Below the pieces are notes generated by a model. The model searched no databases, was not told where the DNA came from, and saw nothing but the letters and a program-made list of their open reading frames with translations. Made by a program: the position numbers and the translations under genes. This document shows, one piece after another, positions 46,670 through 55,034 of a DNA stretch of 64,000 nucleotides (within the stretch, counting starts at the first letter, position 1; each line of letters begins with the position of its first letter). Source of the stretch: Roseitranquillus sediminis (lineage in GTDB: Bacteria; Pseudomonadota; Alphaproteobacteria; Rhodobacterales; Rhodobacteraceae); the NCBI RefSeq assembly GCF_016918935.1, contig NZ_JAFFOB010000015.1:434001-498000 (forward strand), read 5' to 3'.

Positions 46670-47023
46670 ATGCGCCTGAACGAGGTTACCTATACCGGGG
46701 CACTGCCGATCGACGGCTACGGTCCAGGCTTCTTCCGCATCGCAGGCACGGTGCATGCGGCGCCGCTGGCCGTTCTGCCCTCTGGTGTGACGCGCTGGGG
46801 CGGCTACGACGACCTCGCCCCGCTGCTCGATCTGGCGGAGGCCATGGACATCCTGTTCCTCGGCACAGGTGCGGAGCCCGCGCATCCGCCGCGAGCTTTC
46901 CGAGAGGCAGTGGAGGCCGCGGGCATGGGCCTCGAGGTGATGGCGTCGCCGCCGGCCTGCCGGACCTACAACGTGCTCCTGTCCGAAGGGCGCCGCGTCG
47001 GCATCGCCCTGATGCCCGTCTAG
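46670..47023 (+). CDS. Mth938/NDUFAF3-like domain protein
   Basis: 117 residues matching the Mth938-like domain family: MRLNEVTYTGALPIDGYGPG, a central GYDDLAPLLDLAEAMDILFLGTG, then MASPPACRTYNVLLSEGRRVG. Bacterial members commonly follow secF, as here, and eukaryotic relatives assist respiratory complex I assembly; the bacterial function is unproven. ATG at 46670 picks the family N-terminus; a longer upstream frame runs through the recombinase debris. No obvious ribosome site, perhaps because the native upstream region was disturbed. Confidence 0.82.
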   Translation: MRLNEVTYTGALPIDGYGPGFFRIAGTVHAAPLAVLPSGVTRWGGYDDLAPLLDLAEAMDILFLGTGAEPAHPPRAFREAVEAAGMGLEVMASPPACRTYNVLLSEGRRVGIALMPV

Positions 47024-47065
47024 GGCCGCTTTCGCGGCCGCGCCGGATCGTCTAAGCGCTCTCGG

Positions 47066-47680
47066 ATGGAGCTTGCCGTCACCGACCTTGCCTGCGCCCG
47101 CGGAGGATTGCCGATACTCTCCGGCCTTTCGTTCAGGCTCGGGATCGGACAGCTCATGCTCCTGCGCGGCCCCAACGGGGCGGGCAAGACGACGCTGCTG
47201 CGGACGCTCGCTGGTCTGCAGTCGCCGCTCGCCGGCACGATCTCAGTGCCGCCGGAAGCGGTCGCCTACGCCGCGCACGCCGACGCGGTGAAGCCGACGC
47301 TGACGGTGGACGAGAACCTTGCCTTTTGGGCGGCCATTTACGGCGCGGAAGACATACGGCGGGCACGGGAGGCCTTCGCGCTGGACGACCTGCGCGAACA
47401 GCAGGCGCAGCATCTCTCGGCGGGGCAGAAGCGGCGGCTGGGGCTGGCGCGGCTGCTGCTGGTGGCGCGGCCGGTCTGGGCGCTCGACGAGCCGACGGTG
47501 TCGCTCGACGCGCGGGCGGTGGGTCTCTTCGTGGAGGCGCTGCGGCGGCATCTGGACGCTGGCGGGTCGGCCCTGATCGCGACCCACATCGATCTCGGCA
47601 TCATGGCGCCGGAACTCGACCTGATCCGATATCGCGTCGCACCTTCTCGTGCGATCGCGTTCGACGAGGCGTTTGCGTGA
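47066..47680 (+). CDS. ccmA: Heme exporter ATP-binding protein CcmA
   Basis: ATPase of the CcmABCD complex that releases holo-CcmE during cytochrome c maturation. 204 residues: Walker [19 protein letters not shown], signature [16 protein letters not shown] and Walker [12 protein letters not shown]. Part of ccmABCDG; needed for the heme attachment of SoxX, SoxA and SoxD. Confidence 0.95.
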   Translation: MELAVTDLACARGGLPILSGLSFRLGIGQLMLLRGPNGAGKTTLLRTLAGLQSPLAGTISVPPEAVAYAAHADAVKPTLTVDENLAFWAAIYGAEDIRRAREAFALDDLREQQAQHLSAGQKRRLGLARLLLVARPVWALDEPTVSLDARAVGLFVEALRRHLDAGGSALIATHIDLGIMAPELDLIRYRVAPSRAIAFDEAFA

Positions 47681-47696
47681 TCCATCCGGCGCATTT

Positions 47697-48353
47697 ATGA
47701 GAGACGTCTTCCTGCGCGACCTGCGTCTCGCGGTGCGGGCCGGCGGCGGCTTCGGCCTCGCGCTGGCGTTCTTCCTAATCGTTACCGTTCTCGTGCCGCT
47801 GGCCGTGGGGCCGCGGGCGGACCTGCTGGCGGCGATCGCGCCGGGCATCCTTTGGGTCGGGGCGCTGCTCTCGTCGCTCCTGTCGCTCGACCGGATCTTC
47901 GCGCTCGACCTTGAGGACGGCTCGCTCGACCTGCTGGCGACGTCTCCGCTGCCGCTCGAGGGGCTGGTCGCGGCCAAGGCGGCGGCGCACTGGGTGACGA
48001 CGGGCCTGCCGCTGACGCTGGCCGCGCCGCTCTTCGGGCTGCTGCTGGGGCTGCCGGGCGAGGGGCAGCCGTGGCTGGTGGCGACGCTGGCGCTCGGCAC
48101 GCCAGCGCTCAGCATGATCGGCGCGTTCGGCGCGGCGCTGACCGTGGGGCTCCGGCGCGGCGGTCTCCTCCTGTCGTTGCTGGTGCTTCCGCTCTACATG
48201 CCGACGCTGATCTTCGGGGCGGAAGCAGTGCGGCGCGGAGCCGAGGGGCTGAGCGTGGCGACGCCGGTGCTGATGCTGGCCGGTATTACAGCCGGGGTCG
48301 TGGCGCTGATCCCCTTCGCGGCGGCGGCGGCGATCCGGGTCAACCTGCGCTGA
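47697..48353 (+). CDS. ccmB: Heme exporter permease CcmB
   Basis: 218-residue membrane protein with six hydrophobic segments. The family block FALDLEDGSLDLLATSPLPL and LPLYMPTLIFGAEAV are clear. The ATG at 47697 (MRDVFLRDLRLAVR) gives the usual short cytoplasmic N-terminus and leaves 16 bases after ccmA. Confidence 0.94.
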   Translation: MRDVFLRDLRLAVRAGGGFGLALAFFLIVTVLVPLAVGPRADLLAAIAPGILWVGALLSSLLSLDRIFALDLEDGSLDLLATSPLPLEGLVAAKAAAHWVTTGLPLTLAAPLFGLLLGLPGEGQPWLVATLALGTPALSMIGAFGAALTVGLRRGGLLLSLLVLPLYMPTLIFGAEAVRRGAEGLSVATPVLMLAGITAGVVALIPFAAAAAIRVNLR

Positions 48354-48408
48354 GCCGTCGCGCCCATGTGTCTTGAGGCGGCCCGTCGAACCGCATAGAG
48401 CATCGCCA

Positions 48409-49140
48409 ATGTCGCTCTGGGAATATGCCAATCCTGCCAAGTTCATGGCCACCAGCCGCCGCCCGATGCAGGCGCTCGGCGCTGCGGCTGCCGTGGCACT
48501 GGCGGTCGGGCTGGTCTGGGGCTTCTTCTTCACGCCCGACGACTACCGGCAGGGCGCGACGGTCAAGATCATCTACCTGCACGTCCCCTCGGCACTGATG
48601 GCGATTAACGGCTGGTTGATGATGCTGGTCGCGTCGCTGATCTGGCTGATCCGCCGTCACCACGTCAGTGCGCTTGCCGCACGCGCGGCGGCGCCCGTGG
48701 GCATGACGATGACGCTGGTCGCGCTCGTGACCGGCGCCGTCTGGGGCAGCCCGATGTGGGGCACCTGGTGGGCGTGGGACCCGCGGCTGACCTCGTTCCT
48801 GATCCTGTTCCTGTTCTACCTCGGCTACATCGCGCTCTGGGAGGCGATCGAGGATCCGGACACGGCCGCCGACCTCACCAGCGTGCTTTGTCTCGTCGGC
48901 TCGGTTTTCGCAGTTCTCTCGCGTTATGCGGTGCTGTTCTGGAACCAGGGCCTGCACCAGGGCGCATCGCTGTCGCTCGACGCCGAGGAGAACGTGGCAG
49001 ATGTGTTCTACTTTCCGCTGCTGGTCTGCATCGCGGGGTTTGTGATGCTGTTCGTGGCGCTGGTGCTGCTCAGGACGCGGACCGAGGTGCGGGCGCGGCG
49101 GCTGCACGTGTTGACCATGCGGAGGCGAATGAGTGCCTGA
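48409..49140 (+). CDS. ccmC: Heme-handling protein CcmC
   Basis: 243-residue membrane protein that presents heme to CcmE. The tryptophan-rich WWD motif is seen as VWGSPMWGTWWAWDPRLTS, with flanking heme-ligand histidines in YLHVPSALM and LHQGASLS. Six membrane segments. ATG at 48409 (MSLWEYANPAKF) matches relatives. ccmD overlaps its stop by 8 bases. Confidence 0.95.
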   Translation: MSLWEYANPAKFMATSRRPMQALGAAAAVALAVGLVWGFFFTPDDYRQGATVKIIYLHVPSALMAINGWLMMLVASLIWLIRRHHVSALAARAAAPVGMTMTLVALVTGAVWGSPMWGTWWAWDPRLTSFLILFLFYLGYIALWEAIEDPDTAADLTSVLCLVGSVFAVLSRYAVLFWNQGLHQGASLSLDAEENVADVFYFPLLVCIAGFVMLFVALVLLRTRTEVRARRLHVLTMRRRMSA

Positions 49141-49282
49141 TCTCGGCAAGTACGCGGCGGAAATCCTGACCGCTTACGGCGCGAGCGCAATATTGCTTGG
49201 CGGGATCGTCTGGGCCAGCGTCGCGCGGGCGGCCCGGCTGCGGCGGCGGCTCGACGAGTTGGAGGGCCGCGGTCGTGGCTAG
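49133..49282 (+). CDS. ccmD: Small cytochrome c maturation subunit CcmD
   Basis: 49-residue protein, starting on GTG at 49133 and overlapping the ccmC stop by 8 bases. One membrane helix (about 9-30, with YGASAILLGGIVWASV) followed by a basic amphipathic tail (RAARLRRRLDELEGRGRG). This is the expected size, topology and place for CcmD, which stabilises CcmC-CcmE interaction. Confidence 0.9.
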   Translation: MPDLGKYAAEILTAYGASAILLGGIVWASVARAARLRRRLDELEGRGRG

Positions 49283-49811
49283 GGTGTCGGCGCTGGTCCT
49301 GGTGCCCCCGGTCGCTTTCCTCGCGCTGGCGGCCGTCTTCTTCGTCGGCATGCAGCGCGACGATCCGGACGCGCTGCCGTCGGCGCGCGAGGGGCAGGTG
49401 GCGCCGGCTATCGCGCTCGAGCCGCTGGGCGAGCGGCCTGTCTTCGACTACGCCGTCCTGCAGGAGCCGGGCGTGAAGCTGGTGAACTACTGGGCGAGCT
49501 GGTGCGCGCCCTGCCGTGCGGAGCACCCGAACCTCGAGCTCCTGGCGAGCGAGGGGGTGCCGATCTACGGCATCAACTACAAGGACGACCCGGAGAACGC
49601 CGAGGCATTCCTTGAGGAGCTTGGCGATCCCTATACCGCGATAGGGGCGGATGCGTCGGGGCGCACAGCGATTGACTGGGGTCTCTATGGAGTTCCGGAA
49701 ACCTACGTGATCGACGGCGAGGGGCGGATCGTGCTGCGCTTCGCCGGCCCTATCACGCAGCGCTCGCTCGAGGGGCAGATCCGCCCGGCCATCGCCAAGG
49801 CATCGCCCTAG
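49275..49811 (+). CDS. ccmG: Thiol:disulfide interchange protein CcmG/DsbE
   Basis: Membrane-anchored periplasmic thioredoxin that reduces apocytochrome cysteines. 178 residues: N-terminal anchor (about 3-24), WASWCAPCRAEHP with redox pair CAPC and the CcmG-specific GVPETYVIDGEGRI. Start on GTG at 49275, overlapping ccmD by 8 bases; GTG is favoured because it gives MARVSALVLVPP before the anchor. Its end overlaps the convergent UdgX gene by 4 bases. Confidence 0.93.
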   Translation: MARVSALVLVPPVAFLALAAVFFVGMQRDDPDALPSAREGQVAPAIALEPLGERPVFDYAVLQEPGVKLVNYWASWCAPCRAEHPNLELLASEGVPIYGINYKDDPENAEAFLEELGDPYTAIGADASGRTAIDWGLYGVPETYVIDGEGRIVLRFAGPITQRSLEGQIRPAIAKASP

Positions 49812-51247
49812 GTCGCGCGCAGCTCCACCAGGTGCGCCTGCGCCGCCGCGAGGTCTTGGCGGAAACGCTCGCGCTCCTGCGCCTTTAGGTCGGCGTCCGG
49901 CAGGCGGAGCAGGTAGGACGGGTGCACCGTCAGGAAGACCGGCACGTTCTCGAACGCCGTCTCTACTGTGCCGCGCCGCTTGAGGATGCCCTTCCCGGTG
50001 CCCGTCAGCGACTCGGCCGCCGTCGCGCCCAGCGCCACGATCAGGAGCGGCTGCACCAGCCGCCGCTCGGCCTCCAGCCACCAGCGGCAGGCCTGGATCT
50101 CGCCCGCGTCGGGTCGTTGGTGGATGCGCCGCTTGCCGCGCGGCGCGAACTTGAAGTGCTTCACGGCATTGGTCACGAAGGTGCGCGAGCGGTCGATCCC
50201 CGCCTCCGCCACGACCTCGTCGAAGAGCCGTCCGGCGGGGCCGACGAAGGGGCGGCCGGCGAGGTCCTCCTGGTCGCCGGGCTGCTCGCCCACGAACATC
50301 ATCTCGGCATCGGTCGAGCCCTCGCCCACGACCACCTGCGTCGCGTTGCGGTAGAGGTCGCAGCGGGTGCAGCCCCTCGCCGCCTCGTGCAGCGCGGCGA
50401 GGGTGTCGGGGGCAGGGGGCTGCTGTTCGGGCATGGGTCGCTCCTTGATGGCGCGGGCGTAGGCGGGCGGCTGCGTAGGCGTGGCTGCGCGCATCGCCAA
50501 TGCCCGCTCTTCGGCCGAGGCGATGAGGTCGGGGATTTCCCGCGCCTCGGGCATGTTCTTCCAGTACTTCTTCGGCATTTCGGCTTGCATCGCCTTCACC
50601 TTCAGGCGCGCAGGGTTGAAGATGTTGCGGAAGTAGGTCGTCCAGAGCGCCTCGGTCGCGTCCTCCGGGATGTCCGGGCGCGGCCGGCCGGGCTCGAAGG
50701 TCAGCTGTCCAGCCTCGAACCGCGCCGAGAGGTCGGGAGTGACGATCAGCCAGTCCATGTCGCCGAAGCGGCGCTGGAAGAACGAGGCGTTCGGCTCCAC
50801 GATGTGGTGCTCAGGCTCGAACCAGGCGGCAAAGGCGCGTCTTGGCGCGCTGGAGTCACCGACTTCGCGAAAGCGCAGGAACGCACGCATCTTGTGGATG
50901 TCGCGGCCGACCGACTTCTCCATCTGTCGCAGCTTTGCCAGCGCCGGGTCGCCGCGATCTTGGATCAGGCCGGGTTGGTCGCGGAGGCGCCAGAGGACGC
51001 CGTAGAGGCGGGCGAAGCGCTCGGGGTCGGAGTGCCAGCAAACACGCTCGGCCAGTTCGACGAAGGCGCGGGGAACAGTGAAACGCCCCGCAGTCGGTGG
51101 CGCCGCCGCCTCGTCGAAGAGGCCGGGCGCCGCGTTGCCGTAGCGCCAGTCGACCGCCTCGGGCGGGACCGCGGCGGAGGCCAGCCCGCGCGCGGCGTCG
51201 CGCCACGCGGCAGCGGTCGCTATCGGAGGAAGGGTGATCGTCCGCAT
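49808..51247 (-). CDS. DUF4130 domain fused to UdgX-type uracil-DNA-binding protein
   Basis: 479 residues in two parts. Residues about 1-265 are a DUF4130 domain, the family that accompanies a specific radical-SAM protein and is of unknown chemistry. Residues about 280-475 are a uracil-DNA glycosylase fold: CTRCDLYRNATQ, motif GEQPGDQEDLAGRPFVGPAGR, TNAVKHFKF and HPSYLLRL. The loop KRRIHQRP (372-379) is the UdgX hallmark; its His376 would correspond to His109 of mycobacterial UdgX, which bonds covalently to DNA at uracil sites. Preceded by the radical-SAM gene 46 bases away on the same strand. Confidence 0.9.
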   Translation of the reverse strand: MRTITLPPIATAAAWRDAARGLASAAVPPEAVDWRYGNAAPGLFDEAAAPPTAGRFTVPRAFVELAERVCWHSDPERFARLYGVLWRLRDQPGLIQDRGDPALAKLRQMEKSVGRDIHKMRAFLRFREVGDSSAPRRAFAAWFEPEHHIVEPNASFFQRRFGDMDWLIVTPDLSARFEAGQLTFEPGRPRPDIPEDATEALWTTYFRNIFNPARLKVKAMQAEMPKKYWKNMPEAREIPDLIASAEERALAMRAATPTQPPAYARAIKERPMPEQQPPAPDTLAALHEAARGCTRCDLYRNATQVVVGEGSTDAEMMFVGEQPGDQEDLAGRPFVGPAGRLFDEVVAEAGIDRSRTFVTNAVKHFKFAPRGKRRIHQRPDAGEIQACRWWLEAERRLVQPLLIVALGATAAESLTGTGKGILKRRGTVETAFENVPVFLTVHPSYLLRLPDADLKAQERERFRQDLAAAQAHLVELRAT

Positions 51248-51293
51248 CTGCAGATCTCGACGCGGCGCGACACGCCGCGGTTCCGCAGATGCG

Positions 51294-52529
51294 TCACAAA
51301 AGCCGCAGCTGCTCCGGCGGCGGCGCGAAGCGCGACCTGAGGTCCGCGCTGTCCGTCAAGCTGCCGGGGGTCCAGCCGCCGAGCGTCACAAACGGCCGCG
51401 CCTGCTTCATGTTGGCGCCCATGCGGACTACGTCGTCGTAGCGCAATGTGCGGAAGCGGCGCGTCGTGAGGATGCGATTGACGGTTTTCGTTCCGAAGCC
51501 CGGCACGCGCAGCAGCGTCTCGCGCTCGGCGCGGTTCACGTCCACCGGAAACCGCGCCCGGTTGGCGAGCGCCCAGGCCAGCTTCGGGTCGATGTCGAGG
51601 TCGAGCATCCCTTCCCGCGCAGGCGCTGTCAGCTCTTCGAGCTCGAAGCCGTAGAAGCGCAGCAGCCAATCGGCTTGATAGAGGCGGTGCTCGCGCTGCA
51701 GCGGCGGCCGTATCAAGGGCAGCGCCGAGGAACTGTCGGGGATGGGGGAGAAGGACGAGTAGTAGACACGCTTCAGTCCATAGGACGAATAAAGCCGCCG
51801 CGCGTTGCCGAGAATCGCCAAGTCGTCCGAGGCGTCGGCACCCACGATCATCTGCGTCGACTGTCCGGCGGGAGCGAAGCGGCGCGGGCGCTTGCCGGTA
51901 TGGCTGCGGTCGCGATGCTCCTCCTTTTTGAGGCGGACCTGCGCCATCGCCTTGCGAATCGTCGCCGGATCCTTTTCCGGCGCATAGCTGCGGACGCTGG
52001 CGTCGGTCGGCAGCTCGATGTTCACGGAGAGTCGGTCGGCGTAGAGGCCTGCCTCCTCGATCAGCTCCGGGCTAGCGTCGGGAATGGTCTTGAGGTGGAT
52101 GTAGCCGCGGAAATTGTGCTCCTCCCGAAGTGTGCGGGCGATGCGCACCATGTCGGCCATCGTCGTGTCGGGTGATCGGATGATGCCGGAGGAGAGGAAC
52201 AGCCCCTCAATGTAGTTTCGCCGGTAGAACTCCAGAGTCAGCGTCACGACCTCGTCGACGCTGAACCGCGCCCGCTCGACGTTCGAGCTCACGCGGTTCA
52301 CGCAGTAGGCGCAGTCGTAGATGCAGAAGTTCGTCATCAGGATCTTGAGCAAGCTGATGCACCGCCCATCGGGAGCATAGGCGTGGCAGATCCCCGACCC
52401 TTCGGTCGAGCCGAGGCCCTTGCCATCACGGCTGTCGCGGCGCGCGGTGCCGCTCGACGCGCAGGAGGCGTCGTATTTGGCGGCATCGCTCAGGATGGCG
52501 AGCTTCTGCTCGAGCGTTTTCTGGCCCAT
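51294..52529 (-). CDS. Putative DNA modification/repair radical SAM protein
   Basis: 411 residues from the ATG at 52529 (an in-frame start at 52538 is possible). The cluster motif CIYDCAYC (69-76) binds 4Fe-4S with SAM, followed by an elongated barrel (YIEGLFLSSGIIRSPDTTMAD, YADRLSVNIELPTD). The C-terminal LLRVPGFGTKTVNRIL is a helix-hairpin-helix DNA-binding motif. This is the rSAM partner that co-occurs with DUF4130 and the UDG domain in many bacteria. Substrate and product are unknown; genome neighbourhood plus HhH imply action on DNA. Confidence 0.9.
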   Translation of the reverse strand: MGQKTLEQKLAILSDAAKYDASCASSGTARRDSRDGKGLGSTEGSGICHAYAPDGRCISLLKILMTNFCIYDCAYCVNRVSSNVERARFSVDEVVTLTLEFYRRNYIEGLFLSSGIIRSPDTTMADMVRIARTLREEHNFRGYIHLKTIPDASPELIEEAGLYADRLSVNIELPTDASVRSYAPEKDPATIRKAMAQVRLKKEEHRDRSHTGKRPRRFAPAGQSTQMIVGADASDDLAILGNARRLYSSYGLKRVYYSSFSPIPDSSSALPLIRPPLQREHRLYQADWLLRFYGFELEELTAPAREGMLDLDIDPKLAWALANRARFPVDVNRAERETLLRVPGFGTKTVNRILTTRRFRTLRYDDVVRMGANMKQARPFVTLGGWTPGSLTDSADLRSRFAPPPEQLRLL

Positions 52530-52619
52530 CCGTTCCACTTATGTTCGCGAATTCGCGGGGGCAAGCACGGCGACGCTACGGCGGGATGACACGGTGTCGC
52601 GCCGAGACCTGCGGCAGGT

Positions 52620-53738
52620 TCAGTCGCCGCCCTTGGTCGTAAGCGGCGGGGCGCTGCGGGCCAATGTCAGGTGGCTGCGAGAGAAGCTGAGAGGCGTGCG
52701 GAGGCCGGCGATACCCTCGGGGTGCACGACGAGGCCCCGGGCCGCCACCTGCGGGTCCACTACGGCGTCGCCGACGGTGTTGATCGGGCCGCCGGGCACG
52801 CCTGCCGCCTCAAGCAGGGCGACGAGCGCGCCACGGTCGAAGCGCCGCGTCGCCGCCGCTAGCATCGGGATCAGCGTCTCTCGGTGCGCGACGCGATCCG
52901 GGTTGGTCGCGTACCGGGGATCGGCGGCAAGGTCCGGAAGGTCGAGGTGCGCGCAGAGCGCCTGGAACTGGCGGTCGTTGCCACAGGCGATGATGACATG
53001 GCCGTCCGAAGCCGGGAACACCTGATAGGGCGCGATGTTCGGATGCTCGTTGCCCATCCGCCGGGGCGCGCGACCGGTGACGAGGAAGTTCATCGCCTGG
53101 TTCGCCATCGCCGCGACCGCGCAGTCCATGAGCGCGAGGTCGACATGCTGGCCGATCCCGCTGCGCGCGCGTTCCGCAAGCGCAGACTGGATGCCGATGA
53201 CGCCGTAGAGCCCGGTGAGGATGTCGACCCAGGCGACGCCGACCTTCTGAGGGTCGCCCTCCGCCTCGCCCGTCAGGTCCATGATGCCGCACGCGCCCTG
53301 GATCAGCAGGTCGTAGCCCGGCAGGTGCGCCTTGGGACCAGTCTGGCCGAAGCCGGTGATCGAGGCGTAGACGAGACGCGGGTTCGTCGCGGCGAGGCTT
53401 TCATAGTCAAGGCCGAAGCGTCTCAGGCCGCCAACCTTGAAGTTCTCGACGACGACGTCCGCCTCCGCGATCTCGGCCTTGAGTGCCGCGAGCTGGCCCG
53501 CGTCGGCGAAGTCGCAGACCATGAGCCGCTTGCCGCGGTTCGTGGCGTAGTAGTAGGCGGCGCTGCGATCGCCCTCGCGCTCCACAAACGGCGGGCCCCA
53601 GCGGCGGGTGTCGTCGCCCGCCGGTGCCTCGACCTTCAGCACGTCGGCGCCGAGGTCGGCCAGGGTCTGCCCGATCCAGGGCCCCGCCAGGATGCGCGCC
53701 AGCTCGACGACCTTCAGCCCCTCGAGCGGCGCGCTCAT
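52620..53738 (-). CDS. Class III (CaiB/BaiF) CoA transferase
   Basis: 372-residue CoA transferase that swaps CoA between carboxylic acids. The fold's DTRRWGPPF, NRGKRLMVCDFADAGQ, ENFKVGGLRRFGLDYE and CoA-binding GYDLLIQGACGIMDLTGE segments are seen; the catalytic Asp is the conserved one in HVDLALMDCAV. It starts 1 base from the gcdH stop. Next to glutaryl-CoA dehydrogenase, it most likely activates glutarate using succinyl-CoA (the SUGCT role), though the acceptor is inferred. Confidence 0.87.
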   Translation of the reverse strand: MSAPLEGLKVVELARILAGPWIGQTLADLGADVLKVEAPAGDDTRRWGPPFVEREGDRSAAYYYATNRGKRLMVCDFADAGQLAALKAEIAEADVVVENFKVGGLRRFGLDYESLAATNPRLVYASITGFGQTGPKAHLPGYDLLIQGACGIMDLTGEAEGDPQKVGVAWVDILTGLYGVIGIQSALAERARSGIGQHVDLALMDCAVAAMANQAMNFLVTGRAPRRMGNEHPNIAPYQVFPASDGHVIIACGNDRQFQALCAHLDLPDLAADPRYATNPDRVAHRETLIPMLAAATRRFDRGALVALLEAAGVPGGPINTVGDAVVDPQVAARGLVVHPEGIAGLRTPLSFSRSHLTLARSAPPLTTKGGD

Positions 53739-54946
53739 CAGAAGAACGCCTGCAACCCGGTGATCGCCCGGCCGACGATGAGCGCGTGGACGTCATGCGT
53801 GCCCTCGTAGGTGTTCACCGTCTCGAGGTTCGAGGCGTGGCGCATCACCTGGTACTCCTCCGAGATGCCGTTGCCGCCATGCATGTCGCGGGCCATCCGC
53901 GCCACGTCGAGCGCCTTGCCGCAATTATTGCGCTTCACGACCGAGATCATCTCCGGCGCCGCGCGGCCCTCGTCCATCAGCCGACCCACTCGCAGGCTCG
54001 CCTGCAGCCCGAGCGAGATCTCCGTCAGCATGTTGGCGAGCTTGAGCTGGTAGAGCTGGTTCTGCGCGATCGGCCGCTTGAACTGGTGCCGGTCGAGCCC
54101 GTACTGCCGTGCGGCGTGGAAGCAGAACTCCGCCGCGCCCATGACGCCCCAGCTGATGCCGTAGCGTGCGCGATTGAGGCAGCCAAACGGCCCCCGGAGC
54201 CCCTCGACGTTCGGGAGGAGCGCGTCCTCGCCCACCTCGACGCCGTCCATCACGATCTGACCGGTAATCGAGGCACGCAGGCTGAGCTTGCCGCCGATCT
54301 TGGGCGCCGATAGGCCCTTGAGGCCCTTGTCGAGGACGAAGCCCCGCACCTTGCCCTCGTGCGCCTCGGACTTGGCCCACACCACGAAGACGTCGGCGAT
54401 CGGGCTGTTCGAAATCCAGGTCTTGGAGCCGGAGAGGACGTAGCCGTTGTCGGACTTGCGTGCCACGGTCTTCATGCCGGCCGGGTCCGAACCCGCGTCT
54501 GGCTCGGTGAGGCCGAAGCAGCCGATAAGCTCGCCCGTCGCCAGCTTTGGCAGGTACTTCGCGCGCTGCTCGTCCGAGCCGTAGGCGTGGATCGGGTACA
54601 TCACCAGTGAGGATTGCACCGACATCATGCTGCGGTAGCCCGAGTCGACGCGCTCGATTTCGCGCGCGACGAGGCCGTAGGTGACGTACGAGGCGCCGAG
54701 GCCGCCGAACTCCTCCGGCACCGTCACGCCGAGCAGCCCCATCTCACCCATCTCGCGGAAGATGTCGGGATCGGTGACCTCTTCCCGGTAGGCGTCGATC
54801 ACGCGCGGCTGCAGGCGATCCTGCGCGTAGGCGCGCGCGGCGTCGCGCATCATGCGCTCGTCCTCGCTCAGTTGGTCGTCCAGCCGGAACGGGTCTTCCC
54901 AGACAAACCGGTCGAGGTCGGGGGCGTCCTTGGGTTTCAGGGCCAT
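53738..54946 (-). CDS. gcdH: Glutaryl-CoA dehydrogenase
   Basis: FAD acyl-CoA dehydrogenase that oxidises and decarboxylates glutaryl-CoA to crotonyl-CoA, in lysine/tryptophan/glutarate breakdown. 402 residues: [52 protein letters not shown] and the catalytic Glu in [20 protein letters not shown] and the [14 protein letters not shown] block are typical of the glutaryl-CoA branch. Abuts the CoA transferase gene. Confidence 0.92.
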   Translation of the reverse strand: MALKPKDAPDLDRFVWEDPFRLDDQLSEDERMMRDAARAYAQDRLQPRVIDAYREEVTDPDIFREMGEMGLLGVTVPEEFGGLGASYVTYGLVAREIERVDSGYRSMMSVQSSLVMYPIHAYGSDEQRAKYLPKLATGELIGCFGLTEPDAGSDPAGMKTVARKSDNGYVLSGSKTWISNSPIADVFVVWAKSEAHEGKVRGFVLDKGLKGLSAPKIGGKLSLRASITGQIVMDGVEVGEDALLPNVEGLRGPFGCLNRARYGISWGVMGAAEFCFHAARQYGLDRHQFKRPIAQNQLYQLKLANMLTEISLGLQASLRVGRLMDEGRAAPEMISVVKRNNCGKALDVARMARDMHGGNGISEEYQVMRHASNLETVNTYEGTHDVHALIVGRAITGLQAFF

Positions 54947-55034
54947 GGGTTCCTCGCTTGATGACGCTCCGCCGTCATAGGCGCGCAGGCGCGGCGAGCC
55001 AAGCGGCTAAGCTCCGGACCGCCGCGTCGCGTCG

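Noticed and set aside
49808-51247. Ordinary family 4 uracil-DNA glycosylase
   Set aside because: The KRRIHQRP loop is the UdgX feature and the N-terminal DUF4130 domain is not found in plain glycosylases.
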